Numbered from the stretch's first letter, positions 1 through 8,343 are shown. The stretch is DNA of 64,000 nucleotides from VRUE01 sp963703335 (GCA_963703335.1 OY969812.1:434001-498000), one strand, 5' to 3'. Translations and numbers: made by a program. The notes: generated from the letters alone by a model not told the origin.

Positions 1-496
1 CCAACTTCAGCCGCTCGTACATCGACTGGTGACCGGGGTGCTTCTCGTCGATGCGCTGGCAGAACAGCTTGGCCTCGTCGTCGAGCTCGTGCCAGGCGAT
101 TACCTCGGAGCGGTTCTCCAAGGCTTCGTGGAAGGCGCGGCACACCGGGGCTCCGATCACCGGCTCGTAGAGGATCGGGGCAAGGTCGTCATCTGGGAGG
201 TCACCGAAGGTCCGGCGGATCCACTCGGCCGGCACGAGGTGGTGCGGGTCGAGTGGTCCCCAGCAGCGGTGGCCGGGGCGGTGTGACTTTGCCCAGCAGG
301 GCCACTCGGTAACGAGCTCGGAGAAACGCGTGTGGGCCTCAGCGACGGCGGGTGACTCGGACCTGGCTCGCGACTTCATGCCCGGCTCGTTCTGCGAGCC
401 GCATTCGGGGCAGCGCAGTTCGGAGGGGTGGAACTTTTTGCTGAGGCTCGACTTGCCCTCCCAGGCGTGGCCGTTTCTGCAGGCGTAGTTGGCCAC
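1..496 (-). CDS. Zinc-finger/HNH-like phage protein (partial, runs off the left edge)
   Basis: The reading frame opens with GTG at 496 (TAGTG overlap with the stop of the upstream gene) and stays open to base 1, giving about 165 residues without a stop. An N-terminal ribbon has the pairs CRNGH and CPECG. A later CW...DPHHLVPAEW stretch followed by ...CRAFHEALEN resembles the His/Cys layout of HNH or recombination-type phage proteins. Its role is not established. It is the last visible gene of the leftward early operon, and its C-terminus lies outside the window. Confidence 0.6.
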   Translation of the reverse strand, partial: MANYACRNGHAWEGKSSLSKKFHPSELRCPECGSQNEPGMKSRARSESPAVAEAHTRFSELVTEWPCWAKSHRPGHRCWGPLDPHHLVPAEWIRRTFGDLPDDDLAPILYEPVIGAPVCRAFHEALENRSEVIAWHELDDEAKLFCQRIDEKHPGHQSMYERLKL

Positions 497-732
497 TACG
501 ACTCGCCCCCACCCTGCTTGCCCTGAATGATGTTCTGGGCGTGGACCGTTACGAACGGAAAGCGAGCAAGTAGGGCGAGGCGTACGGCGTGGACGACCGC
601 GGTGAAGGCACACAAGCTCGCCACAACCACGTAGCCGGGATCAGCAAGTTCACCGCGCGCCAACCCGTAGATCAGGAAGCCGGTGACGATCGCGTTGGTC
701 AAGCCGAAGAACGCTGACACGGCGGCTGACAT
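496..732 (-). CDS. Small two-helix membrane protein
   Basis: 78 residues with two hydrophobic segments (about residues 4-24 and 32-58) separated by a short polar loop, and a Gly-rich C-terminus. The ATG overlaps the stop of the repeat-protein gene upstream and its own TAG overlaps the next start, so it is translationally coupled in the early operon. No family recognised. Confidence 0.6.
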   Translation of the reverse strand: MSAAVSAFFGLTNAIVTGFLIYGLARGELADPGYVVVASLCAFTAVVHAVRLALLARFPFVTVHAQNIIQGKQGGGES

Positions 733-1901
733 CAGGCCGCTGCCTTCTCCTCGAGCCGCTCACCGTCGACGTCGACCTCCCAGCAGGGAGCGCAGACTCG
801 GGGCGCCTTCACCTTCTGGGGCATCGAGCCGTCTGGGTGAACAGCGATCTCCGAGACCGCCACGGGGCAGGCAACGAAGTGGGCCGGGTCACGGTTGAAC
901 TCTTCGGCCATCTTCGGGTGTGGTGAGAAGTGAAGCCCTCCCCCGCACTCCTCCTTGCCGCCGTCCCAGTCCGGTGCCTCCGGGGTCGAGCCAGGCTCAT
1001 AGGCCGTCCCGCGACTCGACACGAAATCCTTACCCAGGGCCTTGAAGAGGATCGCTACGTCTTGGCCGGCGAGCTTGCGGTTGAGCCCGCCGCCCTTGCG
1101 GATTTCAACGCCGTAGAACTCACACCAGTCGGCGCCGGTCTCAAGCCTTGGTGCCTCCAAGATGACTGCGCCGGGAACATTGATCTTTGCCGATTCGTGG
1201 CGCCAGAACCGCGGCTGGCTAAAGAGACTGGCTTTGCCGGTGACGCTCGAGGTCCCCCACGCCTCCATCCTCGGGCTCGAGGTCTCCCGCGCCACCATCG
1301 TCGGGCTCGAGGTCCCCCACGCCTCCATCCTCGGGCTCGAGGTCCCCCACGCCTCCATCGTCGGGCTCGAGGTCTCCCGCGCCTCCATCCTCGGGCTCGA
1401 GGTCTCCCGCGCCACCATCCTCGGGCTCGAGGTCTCCCGCGCCACCATCGTCGGGCTCGAGGTCCCCCACGCCTCCATCCTCGGGCTCGAGGTCCCCCAC
1501 GCCTCCATCGTCGGGCTCGAGGTCTCCCGCGCCTCCATCCTCGGGCTCGAGGTCTCCCGCGCCACCATCGTCGGGCTCGAGGTCTCCCGCGCCTCCATCC
1601 TCGGGCTCGAGGTCTCCCGCGCCACCATCGTCGGGCTCGAGGTCCCCCACGCCTCCATCCTCGGGCTCGAGGTCCCCCACGCCTCCATCGTCGGGCTCGA
1701 GGTCTCCCGCGCCTCCATCCTCGGGCTCGAGGTCCCCCACGCCTCCATCCTCGGGCTCGAGGTCCCCCTACAGACGATCCTCGGGGACCCCGAGTCGATG
1801 ACGAAGTGCTCGTTGGTGACAATGACAACGTCCTCGTCCCAGCCTTTATTAGTCTTCTTCAGCGCCTTGTCCAGTTGGGCCTGGGTGCGGACCTCGATCA
1901 C
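732..1901 (-). CDS. Tandem decapeptide-repeat phage protein with conserved C-terminal domain
   Basis: 389 residues, GTG start overlapping the upstream stop by 4 bases. Residues about 46-219 are 17 full copies of a 10-residue repeat, (G/E)TSSP(R/T)M(E/V)A(W/R), of the kind seen in actinophage proteins and likely to build a beta-solenoid (inference). The N-terminus (IEVRTQAQLDKALKK) and the C-terminal domain (about residues 240-389, with Cys residues near ECGGGLHFSP and VCAPCWEVD) match the general pattern of actinophage repeat proteins. Function unknown. The 30-base repeat keeps every frame open, so long antisense ORFs here are artefacts. Confidence 0.7.
   Translation of the reverse strand: MIEVRTQAQLDKALKKTNKGWDEDVVIVTNEHFVIDSGSPRIVCRGTSSPRMEAWGTSSPRMEARETSSPTMEAWGTSSPRMEAWGTSSPTMVARETSSPRMEARETSSPTMVARETSSPRMEARETSSPTMEAWGTSSPRMEAWGTSSPTMVARETSSPRMVARETSSPRMEARETSSPTMEAWGTSSPRMEAWGTSSPTMVARETSSPRMEAWGTSSVTGKASLFSQPRFWRHESAKINVPGAVILEAPRLETGADWCEFYGVEIRKGGGLNRKLAGQDVAILFKALGKDFVSSRGTAYEPGSTPEAPDWDGGKEECGGGLHFSPHPKMAEEFNRDPAHFVACPVAVSEIAVHPDGSMPQKVKAPRVCAPCWEVDVDGERLEEKAAA
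1246..1770. repeat. 17.5-copy 30-bp coding tandem repeat with higher-order structure
   Basis: The unit starts CTCGAGGTC and recurs every 30 bases with no spacers. Two variable positions alternate (CCCCAC/TCCCGC and GCCTCC/GCCACC), and the subtypes recur in blocks of several units, so whole blocks were duplicated. The repeat is in phase with the gene encoded on the minus strand. Confidence 0.95.
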
Positions 1902-2128
1902 TTTTGACTGCTCCTATCCGAGGCAGTCAGTCCCGCCTCCGTTATGGTTTTTGAAGGCGAAGGAGAAGCTGGTGAGGGCACAGGTGCAGGCGGCCGGCAC
2001 GAGCCCGGAGGAAGAGTGGTGCGGCGCAGCCGCGGTGTCTCGCCCGCGAGCATCTGGGCTAGCAGCAGCTCCAGCCCTTCGACCCGCGATTCGAGGTCGG
2101 CGAGCCGTTTGAAGGGCCGGAGCCTCAC
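1898..2128 (-). CDS. Small coiled-coil protein, unknown
   Basis: 76 residues. The first 30 form an amphipathic/coiled-coil helix (LADLESRVEGLELLLAQML), followed by a Pro/Ser-rich tail. It overlaps both neighbours by 4 bases (ATGA/GTGA). No family recognised. Confidence 0.5.
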   Translation of the reverse strand: MRLRPFKRLADLESRVEGLELLLAQMLAGETPRLRRTTLPPGSCRPPAPVPSPASPSPSKTITEAGLTASDRSSQK

Positions 2129-2502
2129 GCTGCCTCCCCCCAGGCCTTTGGTGCTCGCTCGAAAACCGCCTCAAGTAGCCAGCGACGTTGGTGGGTCGAG
2201 AGATGGCGAAGCTTGGTCTCACCGTGAGCCCAGGAGTGCCCCTGCCGGCGCAGCTTCGCTAGCGCTCGATCAAGCTTTTGTGTGCCGAAGAGGGGGATGA
2301 CACCGCCGCCGGCATTCGAGCACGCGGCGAAGAGAGTCTGGAGCTTGTAGCCCTCCAGCTCCGGAGTGGGATCCAGGATTGCGCGGGCGACCTCACGTCG
2401 GGATGCGCCACGGAGGGCTTCGCGCTGTAACCGGCGGGCTGTGCGCACCTCAGCAGAACGGGCGGCGGCAGCCCGGGGCGAGAACATCGTCGCTACAGGC
2501 AC
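2125..2502 (-). CDS. Possible mIHF-like DNA-binding protein
   Basis: 125 residues, basic. An Arg-rich helical N-terminus (RTARRLQREAL) is followed by KLQTLFAAC...LDRALAKLRRQG...LRHLSTHQRRWLLE. That order resembles the actinobacterial integration host factor fold (LL..lPgvGk..a..im..lgI...rrl.gLg..Qr..Ll), but the Gly-rich helix-hairpin-helix signature is weak. It sits directly after the DnaA-N protein, overlapping it by 10 bases, so a role in replication or nucleoid binding is plausible. The family call is inference. Confidence 0.5.
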   Translation of the reverse strand: MPVATMFSPRAAAARSAEVRTARRLQREALRGASRREVARAILDPTPELEGYKLQTLFAACSNAGGGVIPLFGTQKLDRALAKLRRQGHSWAHGETKLRHLSTHQRRWLLEAVFERAPKAWGEAA

Positions 2503-3002
2503 GGCTCCTCCTCCCCCACGATCGAGACGTCGGTGTAGGCGGTGCCGGTGAGCGCCTCTCGAATCAGGCCGGAGTACCGTCGCTCAGTCCAAGCTCGGAT
2601 TCCCTCTGGGGCGGAGAGGAGCAGGCGGTTGCCGGTGGCGCCGAGCGGCTGCAGCGGATCGATCCAGAGGTCGAAGGTGGATGGCAGGACGCTGGCGCGA
2701 ACCCGCGCCTTTGCTTCGGCCCAGCCGTCGGTGACCTCAGCCCCACCCTGCCCGATCGCCTCGAGCAACTCAAGTTCCTCGGCCATCCGAACTGCAGCGA
2801 GGTCACGTTTGCGGCGAGAGCCGTTGGCGACCCGAAGACGACGAACCTCAATCGGAACGGGATCGCCCGCAAGTGCCATCGCCACCGCGGGAGGGGGGAT
2901 TGGGGGGTTCTTTTGTTGTTCTCTCTTCTCCTCTACTTCTAGGGACTTTTCGGACACATCTGGACAGGTCTGGACAAGTGCGAGGTGACTTGGCTTGTTC
3001 AT
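2493..3002 (-). CDS. Phage replication protein with DnaA N-terminal-like domain
   Basis: 169 residues. The start at 3002 is set by an ATGA overlap with the upstream gene; the open frame continues further upstream only as a shadow. Residues about 108-165 (VLPSTFDLWIDPLQPLG...LLLSAPEGIRAWTERRYSGLI) match the DnaA domain I pattern, which in DnaA binds the replicative helicase and other partners. The AAA+ and DNA-binding domains of DnaA are absent. The N-terminal half is charged and probably disordered. With the winged-helix protein upstream it forms a likely replication-initiation pair. Confidence 0.75.
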   Translation of the reverse strand: MNKPSHLALVQTCPDVSEKSLEVEEKREQQKNPPIPPPAVAMALAGDPVPIEVRRLRVANGSRRKRDLAAVRMAEELELLEAIGQGGAEVTDGWAEAKARVRASVLPSTFDLWIDPLQPLGATGNRLLLSAPEGIRAWTERRYSGLIREALTGTAYTDVSIVGEEEPCL

Positions 3003-3358
3003 GCGGCCCTCGGCATCTCGCGCTCTGCTGCCTTGCGGGCCGAGTCCTGCCACCGATCCCACGCCTCTCGGTTGAAAGCGACGATCGCGCCGCGGCTGGA
3101 CCGTTTCGGACAAGTCAGGACACCCGTGGACAACATGGCGTCGATCGCAGCCTCCACATCGGCGCGACCGGCGAACAACTCCTGGCTCAGATTCCGCCAG
3201 GTGAACTCGACCACACCGTGTTCTTTCTGCACCTTCGACTTGGCCAACAACACTGGGTAGGCGGCGATCACAACCGAGCCCGCCGAGCCAGCGACTTCCG
3301 CTGCCTCCTCGAGCTTTTCCTCCTCGTACCAGAGGACGCCAAGGCGTATCCAGAGCAC
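2999..3358 (-). CDS. Winged-helix phage replication-type protein
   Basis: 119 residues, GTG start behind GGGAGG. The opening MLWIRLGVLWYEEEKLEEAAEVAG and the later NLSQELFAGRADVEAAIDAMLSTGVL fit the N-terminal winged-helix domain of phage DnaD/gpO-like replication proteins, which bind the origin (family knowledge). Directly upstream of, and coupled to, the DnaA-N protein. Confidence 0.6.
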   Translation of the reverse strand: MLWIRLGVLWYEEEKLEEAAEVAGSAGSVVIAAYPVLLAKSKVQKEHGVVEFTWRNLSQELFAGRADVEAAIDAMLSTGVLTCPKRSSRGAIVAFNREAWDRWQDSARKAAEREMPRAA

Positions 3359-3406
3359 CTAGCGACCCTCCCCCGTGTTGATCGATCCCTGCCACGGCAT
3401 TGCCCC

Positions 3407-3778
3407 TCAAGCTGCCTCCGCTGGGGGTCCGTCGAAGTAGTGGAACTGCTTGAGCGCCTGGCGGCCTGCGTCGGTTAGCTCCCGAAGCAGGAGGCCGCCC
3501 TTTTCGACGTGATCGAGCAGATCGGGTTCCCGCAGAAGCTGGGTCTTCTCGACCGGGTCCGGCATGTACCACTCCCAGCCGACCTCGGCAAGTACATGCG
3601 GGGGCGGCGCGGCGCTCGGGTACATCAGCGAGGTGCCCATGCCTGAGCAGTGGTCAAGGTCGCCGCTCGCCCGGCAGGCCAAGAATATCGGCGTCACCCC
3701 ATCAGCGACGTGGATGACGTAGGTGACCTTCCCGCACTTGTCGCAGGTCCAACCGTTGATCTCGCCGCGCTTGCTCAT
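3407..3778 (-). CDS. Zinc-ribbon protein, unknown
   Basis: 123 residues. CDKCGK near residue 12 and later Cys residues (ACRASGDLDHC) suggest a zinc site. The C-terminal half is helical (ELTDAGRQALKQF), resembling the end of a winged helix. It overlaps the upstream gene by 4 bases. Function unknown. Confidence 0.55.
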   Translation of the reverse strand: MSKRGEINGWTCDKCGKVTYVIHVADGVTPIFLACRASGDLDHCSGMGTSLMYPSAAPPPHVLAEVGWEWYMPDPVEKTQLLREPDLLDHVEKGGLLLRELTDAGRQALKQFHYFDGPPAEAA

Positions 3779-4260
3779 GCCGCTTCTGAGAACGGGTCGT
3801 AGGCCGAAGGAGGGCTGGTGTCCTCCATGCCCGGAAGAGGGGCCGGGCGAGGCTCCCCGGCGCCATGAGCCGGCTGACGACCATGGACCGAGGAGCCATC
3901 GCCCGGATCGGTGCTGACTGGGGGTGAACTCCCCACGCCCCTGGCCTCTCGGCTGGAACGCGTTTGTTCGCCAGCACCGACCCCGGCGATTCGATCTCGC
4001 CCACGCTCAGTAAGTCGATATTCCTGCGACGGTGAGCGCTTACGGCTTGGGATCGCAGACTTGCGGAGAACCCCGGTGCTGACGATCAGCCTCTTGTTGA
4101 CCAGAGCCATGACCGCGAGGCTGATGACGCCTCTGTGCTGGTCAGGGATTACGTGCCAGAGATCGTCCGAGTGGAAAGGCTCGTGCTCGGGGTTGCGGAA
4201 GTGGTCGAGGATGGCCTCTTCGGCCATCGCTTGGCACTCCCTCGGCGTTACTTGGCTCAT
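3775..4260 (-). CDS. Winged-helix protein with disordered tail
   Basis: 161 residues. Residues about 10-90 (AILDHF...HRGVISLAVMALVNKRLIV...EYRLTERGRDRI) look like a winged-helix fold. The rest is Pro/Ser/Gly-rich and probably unstructured. It begins one base before the end of the HerA-like gene. DNA binding is inferred. Confidence 0.55.
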   Translation of the reverse strand: MSQVTPRECQAMAEEAILDHFRNPEHEPFHSDDLWHVIPDQHRGVISLAVMALVNKRLIVSTGVLRKSAIPSRKRSPSQEYRLTERGRDRIAGVGAGEQTRSSREARGVGSSPPVSTDPGDGSSVHGRQPAHGAGEPRPAPLPGMEDTSPPSAYDPFSEAA

Positions 4261-5355
4261 CTAGCCACCGACCTCGAATAGAGCCTCAGAGGCACGGAGT
4301 TCCTTGCCCGGCTCATCGGTAAGCAGCCCGCTGGTCCGCAAAGTGGAAAGAGCGTTGGCGAAGGTGCTGGAGGTGATCGAGTAGCCCGTCGCCGAGGCGA
4401 TCGACTCGCGATCGATAGCGGTTGGGAAGAGGTCGATGAGGTCTTCGAGGATCCGGCGTGGCGCTTGCGGAAGGGCGCCAAGCCACTGCGCTTGAACCTC
4501 CTCGGGCGTTCTCGGCGTGGGCCGCCCGTCACCCAGCAGCGCGATGCCCTCTGCGGTGGCAGACATCGTCTGCGAGCCGACCATCATTCCCGTGGTCCGC
4601 AATTCGCTGAGAGCGTTGGCGAAGGTGCTCGACTTCGGCCGGTACCCCGAGAGAGTCGAGACCTGGGCGCGCGTCAGCTCCATCGGAGAGCGCTCAACCA
4701 GGACGCCCAGGATCGTGCGGGCTGCCTTCGCGAGCTTGATGTCGCCGTCTCTAGCCGGTGTGGGCGTGGAGCGAGGGCTCGGTCGTGGAGGTGAAGCGGG
4801 TCGCGCTACTGGTTTCAGCAGGGGCTTGATCCCCTGCATGTCGAAGTCCGACTCGACTAGATGGAGAAGGTTGCCCGCCGTCTCAGCAACTGAGCCGGCC
4901 TGGTCTCCGACTCCCTCGAGCAGCTCCTTCACTCGTGTCTTCAACTCAGGTGGGAAGACCGGGACTTCGACACTGACCTCAACCGGCTCGGCCTCAGGTC
5001 GGTCGGTCAACCTCCGCTCCAGCTCCCGGATCTGCTTGCGCAGCTCGACGGGATCTTCAGCCTTCGCCTCGATGACCTTGCCGGCTGTCCTCTCGAGCGG
5101 GAGGTCGCCGTGTTGGCCGCCGAAGACATAGACGGGCAGCCCAACCTTGGTCGAACCATCCGCACCCGCCCTCAGACCCCACCAGGCGCCCGTGGGATCA
5201 AGCGCCACCCACGGTTGTCCCGCCTTCACGAACTCCTCGGCGATGACGGAGGCGGTGTAGGTCTTGCCCTTCCGCCGCTGCGCCAGAATCGCGAAGGTCT
5301 TGGTGACTGCGTCTAGGCCAAGCGACAGGTTGGATGCGATCCGCAGCTCGGCCAC
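4261..5355 (-). CDS. HerA-like ATPase lacking its catalytic core
   Basis: 364 residues. The N-terminus has the FtsK/HerA-type P-loop (AQRRKGKT, about residues 25-32) and the typical DPTGAWWGLR and FGGQHGDLPLE segments (about 52-88). In full-length relatives about 200-250 residues with Walker B, the sensor and the arginine finger follow. Here the chain jumps near residue 93 (RTAGKVI|EAKAEDPVELRKQI) straight to the coiled coil after the ATPase domain. Two winged-helix copies at the C-terminus are intact (STFANALSELRT and STFANALSTLRT). The deletion is in frame. ATP hydrolysis is very unlikely; DNA binding may survive. Confidence 0.75.
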   Translation of the reverse strand: MAELRIASNLSLGLDAVTKTFAILAQRRKGKTYTASVIAEEFVKAGQPWVALDPTGAWWGLRAGADGSTKVGLPVYVFGGQHGDLPLERTAGKVIEAKAEDPVELRKQIRELERRLTDRPEAEPVEVSVEVPVFPPELKTRVKELLEGVGDQAGSVAETAGNLLHLVESDFDMQGIKPLLKPVARPASPPRPSPRSTPTPARDGDIKLAKAARTILGVLVERSPMELTRAQVSTLSGYRPKSSTFANALSELRTTGMMVGSQTMSATAEGIALLGDGRPTPRTPEEVQAQWLGALPQAPRRILEDLIDLFPTAIDRESIASATGYSITSSTFANALSTLRTSGLLTDEPGKELRASEALFEVGG

Positions 5356-5401
5356 TAGACCCCCACCCCCTCAAACGCCTCTCTCGCAACCCGACGCAGC
5401 C

Positions 5402-5596
5402 TCACTTGCCGACCTCGTCAATCGCGATGGTGCCGACCGCCAGGGAGCCGACGATAAGCACTAGACATCCCGTGTTCGCCAGCTTCTCGGCAGTCGAACC
5501 GGAATCCGATAGCCATATGGCTGCGAGGAAAAGAGCAGTGACGACCGCCCCGAGACCGCCGGTCAGCGCGAAGAGAAGCTTGCGCTGGCTGCTCAC
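5402..5596 (-). CDS. Small two-helix membrane protein
   Basis: 64 residues with two hydrophobic helices (about 8-29 and 42-59) and short polar ends. Location in the early operon, not near the lysins, argues against a holin. Function unknown. Confidence 0.5.
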   Translation of the reverse strand: MSSQRKLLFALTGGLGAVVTALFLAAIWLSDSGSTAEKLANTGCLVLIVGSLAVGTIAIDEVGK

Positions 5597-5660
5597 GTCG
5601 CCCTCCCCAGCGCATGGTGGCCTCGGTTCTCTACTTCTATGAGGGTGTAGCGGGTGCGCA

Positions 5661-6476
5661 TCAGGAACCCACCCGAGTCCCGGCAGCCTTGCGCTCGAAC
5701 TTGCAGCCCGGCAGCTCAGGGAGAGTGCCGCCTTTCGCCTTCTCTTGGGCGCGCCCCCACTTGCGCAGCGCCACTTCGTCCACGAGCTTCAACGGCGTCC
5801 CGTCGGGGAGAAAGTCGGGGACAGCAGCGAGGTCGACCACCTCGGCGACTAGCTGCTTCGGCTGGGAGAAGCCGGCAAGCGTCGGCGCAGCTGGTGGTGC
5901 ATCGGGCGGGAGTGACAGGATCGCCGTCTCGGTTACCGCTGCGGTCTCGGCAGCTCGTCTTGCCTCCGCCGCGAGCTCGTCGGCTACCGCCTGGTCGTCG
6001 GCGTCCTCGACCTCAAGCTCTTTGGCTTCCCGCCCGGCCTTCTCTGCCGCCTCGCGTTGCTTGCGTGCCTCCTCCTCGACCCGCCTGCGCTCCTCGTCGA
6101 TCTTTCGCTGGCGCTCTCGGGCCTTCTCCTCCTCAGCGGCCTGCCAGGCGGCGAGCTTGTCGCGGACGATCTTGTCTGCCTCGTCGAAGGGAGCCTTGAC
6201 GGCGTCGTAGCGACGCTTGATCTCTTCCGCGGCGTCCTTGCGCGGTTTAGTCAGGCCGACCCGCTCGTCCTCGATCGCCCTGCGCTGGCGGTTGATCTCG
6301 GCGGCGAGCTTCTGGGCGACCTTCGCCTCCTCTTCGTTGGTCACCTCGATCGACTCCGCCAGCTTGCGGGCCTCGGCGACCTTCTCCTCAACCGCTTGCT
6401 CGAGGGTCGGCAGGTTCTCCGGGAGGAACTCGGCCATCGCCGGTGCCTCGACTACATCGGTGCCGGGGGCGTTCAT
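5661..6476 (-). CDS. Coiled-coil protein of the phage recombination operon
   Basis: 271 residues. Residues 20-190 are a long, strongly charged coiled coil (EEEARKQREAAEK). The C-terminal segment (VPDFLPDGTPLKLVDEVALRKWGRAQ...LPGC) resembles the end of DUF1351-like or host-nuclease-inhibitor-like phage proteins that lie beside annealing proteins. It overlaps the exonuclease gene by 4 bases. An accessory role in phage recombination is inferred. Confidence 0.6.
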   Translation of the reverse strand: MNAPGTDVVEAPAMAEFLPENLPTLEQAVEEKVAEARKLAESIEVTNEEEAKVAQKLAAEINRQRRAIEDERVGLTKPRKDAAEEIKRRYDAVKAPFDEADKIVRDKLAAWQAAEEEKARERQRKIDEERRRVEEEARKQREAAEKAGREAKELEVEDADDQAVADELAAEARRAAETAAVTETAILSLPPDAPPAAPTLAGFSQPKQLVAEVVDLAAVPDFLPDGTPLKLVDEVALRKWGRAQEKAKGGTLPELPGCKFERKAAGTRVGS

Positions 6477-7333
6477 GCGACCACCTCGGCGGGGCGCTCC
6501 GTCGTCAGGTATTTCTTCTCGCGATAGAAGGTCAGCGCGGCAAGGAACACCTTCTCCGTGGCGTGGCTCTCAGTCACTACGTACTCGCCGTCGGGGCCGA
6601 GCCGCACGACCGCCCGCACGTCGGAGGGCATGTAGCCGGACTCGACAGCCGCCAGCTCGTAGCCGGCGAGAGCGATCAGGTTCTCGTCATAGGGCGGCAG
6701 CAACTCATCGGTTGGCTCGCCCTTCCACGTCTTCTTGTATTTCCACTCGGTGACCGTCTTGTAGTCGACGCGGGCAAGTCGCCCGTCGCGAAGGCGACAT
6801 AGAAGGTCGCCGCGGCCCGCGAACTTGTAGGTGGTCGAGGCGACGAAGTACTCGGCATCGACCACTTCGGGCTGTGTCTCGTGGACCCACCTCATGCCGG
6901 CGCTGATCCACGGCCGCAGGTCATCGGGATAGTCGGCGAGGTTGGGCACCTCCCTGTCTCGGACGAGACGCAGCAGCATGTCGTGCGCCACGTCGCCTCG
7001 ATCTCGAGCGACCTTCCATTGCGAGTCGTAGTGCAGCTCAGCGGCTCGAAGCTCGTCCCGAAGCTCAGGCTGCGAGAGGCTCGCGATGTTGACCCCGCGC
7101 TTTGAGAGCTCGATCACCGCTTCCTCCTGGAGCTTCACCGCAGCGGGCATCAGCGCCGGCTTGTCGAAGGACCCGGCAATCGTCGAGACCGATGGGTACT
7201 TCTCGCCATCCGCCCCGCCGACCCGGTAGCGGCGTTCCTGGCGCTCGCCATCGAGCCCTATTGAGTCCCAGAAGGCAACCTCGATCCCGGAGGGCAGGGT
7301 CTCCAGTCGGTTGGGCGGTCGTTTGGCGCCCAT
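6473..7333 (-). CDS. PD-(D/E)XK exonuclease (Cas4/RecB-like)
   Basis: 286 residues. GRGDLL followed by ARVDYKT, about 15 residues apart in the central third, is the D...(D/E)xK metal-binding signature of RecB/lambda-exonuclease-like nucleases. Later QxxxY-like helices (LAGYELAAVESGY) also fit. Directly downstream of the putative annealing protein, it probably supplies the 5'-3' resection activity of a Red-type recombination pair. Confidence 0.8.
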   Translation of the reverse strand: MGAKRPPNRLETLPSGIEVAFWDSIGLDGERQERRYRVGGADGEKYPSVSTIAGSFDKPALMPAAVKLQEEAVIELSKRGVNIASLSQPELRDELRAAELHYDSQWKVARDRGDVAHDMLLRLVRDREVPNLADYPDDLRPWISAGMRWVHETQPEVVDAEYFVASTTYKFAGRGDLLCRLRDGRLARVDYKTVTEWKYKKTWKGEPTDELLPPYDENLIALAGYELAAVESGYMPSDVRAVVRLGPDGEYVVTESHATEKVFLAALTFYREKKYLTTERPAEVVA

Positions 7334-8343
7334 TAGGACTCGGCCCCTTGCTTGGCCTGATCCTGCTCAGCCCTCTTCTCCAGCTCCGATTCCATCGCGT
7401 CGGCCTGGTCGCTGGTCAGGGCCTCTAGGGCAGCCCGCAGCCCGGCGCTGGTGTCTTCGCGGATGCCATCGGCACCACAGGCGCCGAGCATCAGGCTGAT
7501 ATCCCCGTAGGTGAGCTTCAGCGCGAAGATCGATGCGCCGAGCTGTTCGACGCGCTCGACGGGCAACGGTGGCCGCGGCTCGACCGGCTCGGCCCCGACG
7601 ACCGGCTCTGCCCCGAAAGCGGTGTTGCCCGCCGAGGCGCCGTCCTCGATGTCCTGGGTGAACAGGGCCGAGGCTCCGGTGACCGCGAGCACTACATCGA
7701 CGCGCGCGCGCTTCTCGGCCATCTTGACGACCGTGTTCCAGGTGTCCGGCAGGTCGGGGTTGTCCTTCTCGCCAGCGTCCTGCCCGACTATCTCTGGGGC
7801 GTCGGCGGCGAACTGAGCCCCGCAACCGCCCTTCTTCTTCCAGCAGTACCAGCCCTCGCCGTCTTTCTTGCTGCGAAAGATCGTCTCCGCTTTGCAAGTG
7901 GGGCAAGCCCGGGCCGCGATGCGCTTCGCGTACTTCTTCTCGCGCGTGGTGCAAATGCCCTCGCCGTAGCCAAGTCGCGCCCCAGTCGGGGCGTGGTAGG
8001 CCGTGGCCCGCGAGGTCACCGTTAGGTGGTTGTCCGACTCCCAGCGCTTCTCGTTGACGATCTGTACGTCGAGCTGGAAGAGGACCGAGAGCTTCTCGGC
8101 GCCGGGCTTCAGCAGGGTCGGCTTCTTGGTCCCTGGGATGACGCCGTAGTCGACATCCGAGACCATGGCCCTTTCCTGCGCCTGCTTGATGACATTAAGG
8201 CGCTCGACCAGCTCGGCGGCTGTGACGGTCGGTGTGACCGCAAGCTCGGTACCGCCAGTCGGTACAAGCGCACCGAGCTCCGGCAGGGCTGGCACCTCCT
8301 CGACCACCTGGGCGTCAACCACCTCTGTCGGCTGCTCGCTCAT
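7333..8343 (-). CDS. Putative single-strand annealing recombinase
   Basis: 336 residues. The core (about 45-235) contains DYGVIPGTKKPTLLKPGAEK and a later NTVVKMAEKRARVDVVLAVTG segment, both typical of an actinophage family that accompanies RecB-like exonucleases. A zinc ribbon (CPTC...WYCWKKKGGCG) is inserted between them. The C-terminus is a helical tail. The expected role is annealing of complementary single strands (family knowledge; the exact SSAP class is unresolved). Confidence 0.65.
   Translation of the reverse strand: MSEQPTEVVDAQVVEEVPALPELGALVPTGGTELAVTPTVTAAELVERLNVIKQAQERAMVSDVDYGVIPGTKKPTLLKPGAEKLSVLFQLDVQIVNEKRWESDNHLTVTSRATAYHAPTGARLGYGEGICTTREKKYAKRIAARACPTCKAETIFRSKKDGEGWYCWKKKGGCGAQFAADAPEIVGQDAGEKDNPDLPDTWNTVVKMAEKRARVDVVLAVTGASALFTQDIEDGASAGNTAFGAEPVVGAEPVEPRPPLPVERVEQLGASIFALKLTYGDISLMLGACGADGIREDTSAGLRAALEALTSDQADAMESELEKRAEQDQAKQGAES

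Noticed and set aside
1246..1770. CRISPR-like 30-bp repeats
   Set aside because: Units are contiguous with no unique spacers, and the period is an in-phase coding repeat.
930..2112. Long open frames on both strands across the repeat (up to 325 residues)
   Set aside because: A 30-bp repeat keeps all frames open. Only the 732-1901 minus frame fits the operon overlaps and has family-like ends.
2493..3572. 359-residue extension of the DnaA-N protein
   Set aside because: The extra N-terminus is Arg/Gly-rich and antisense-like, and it overlaps the winged-helix gene. The ATGA at 3002 is the natural start.
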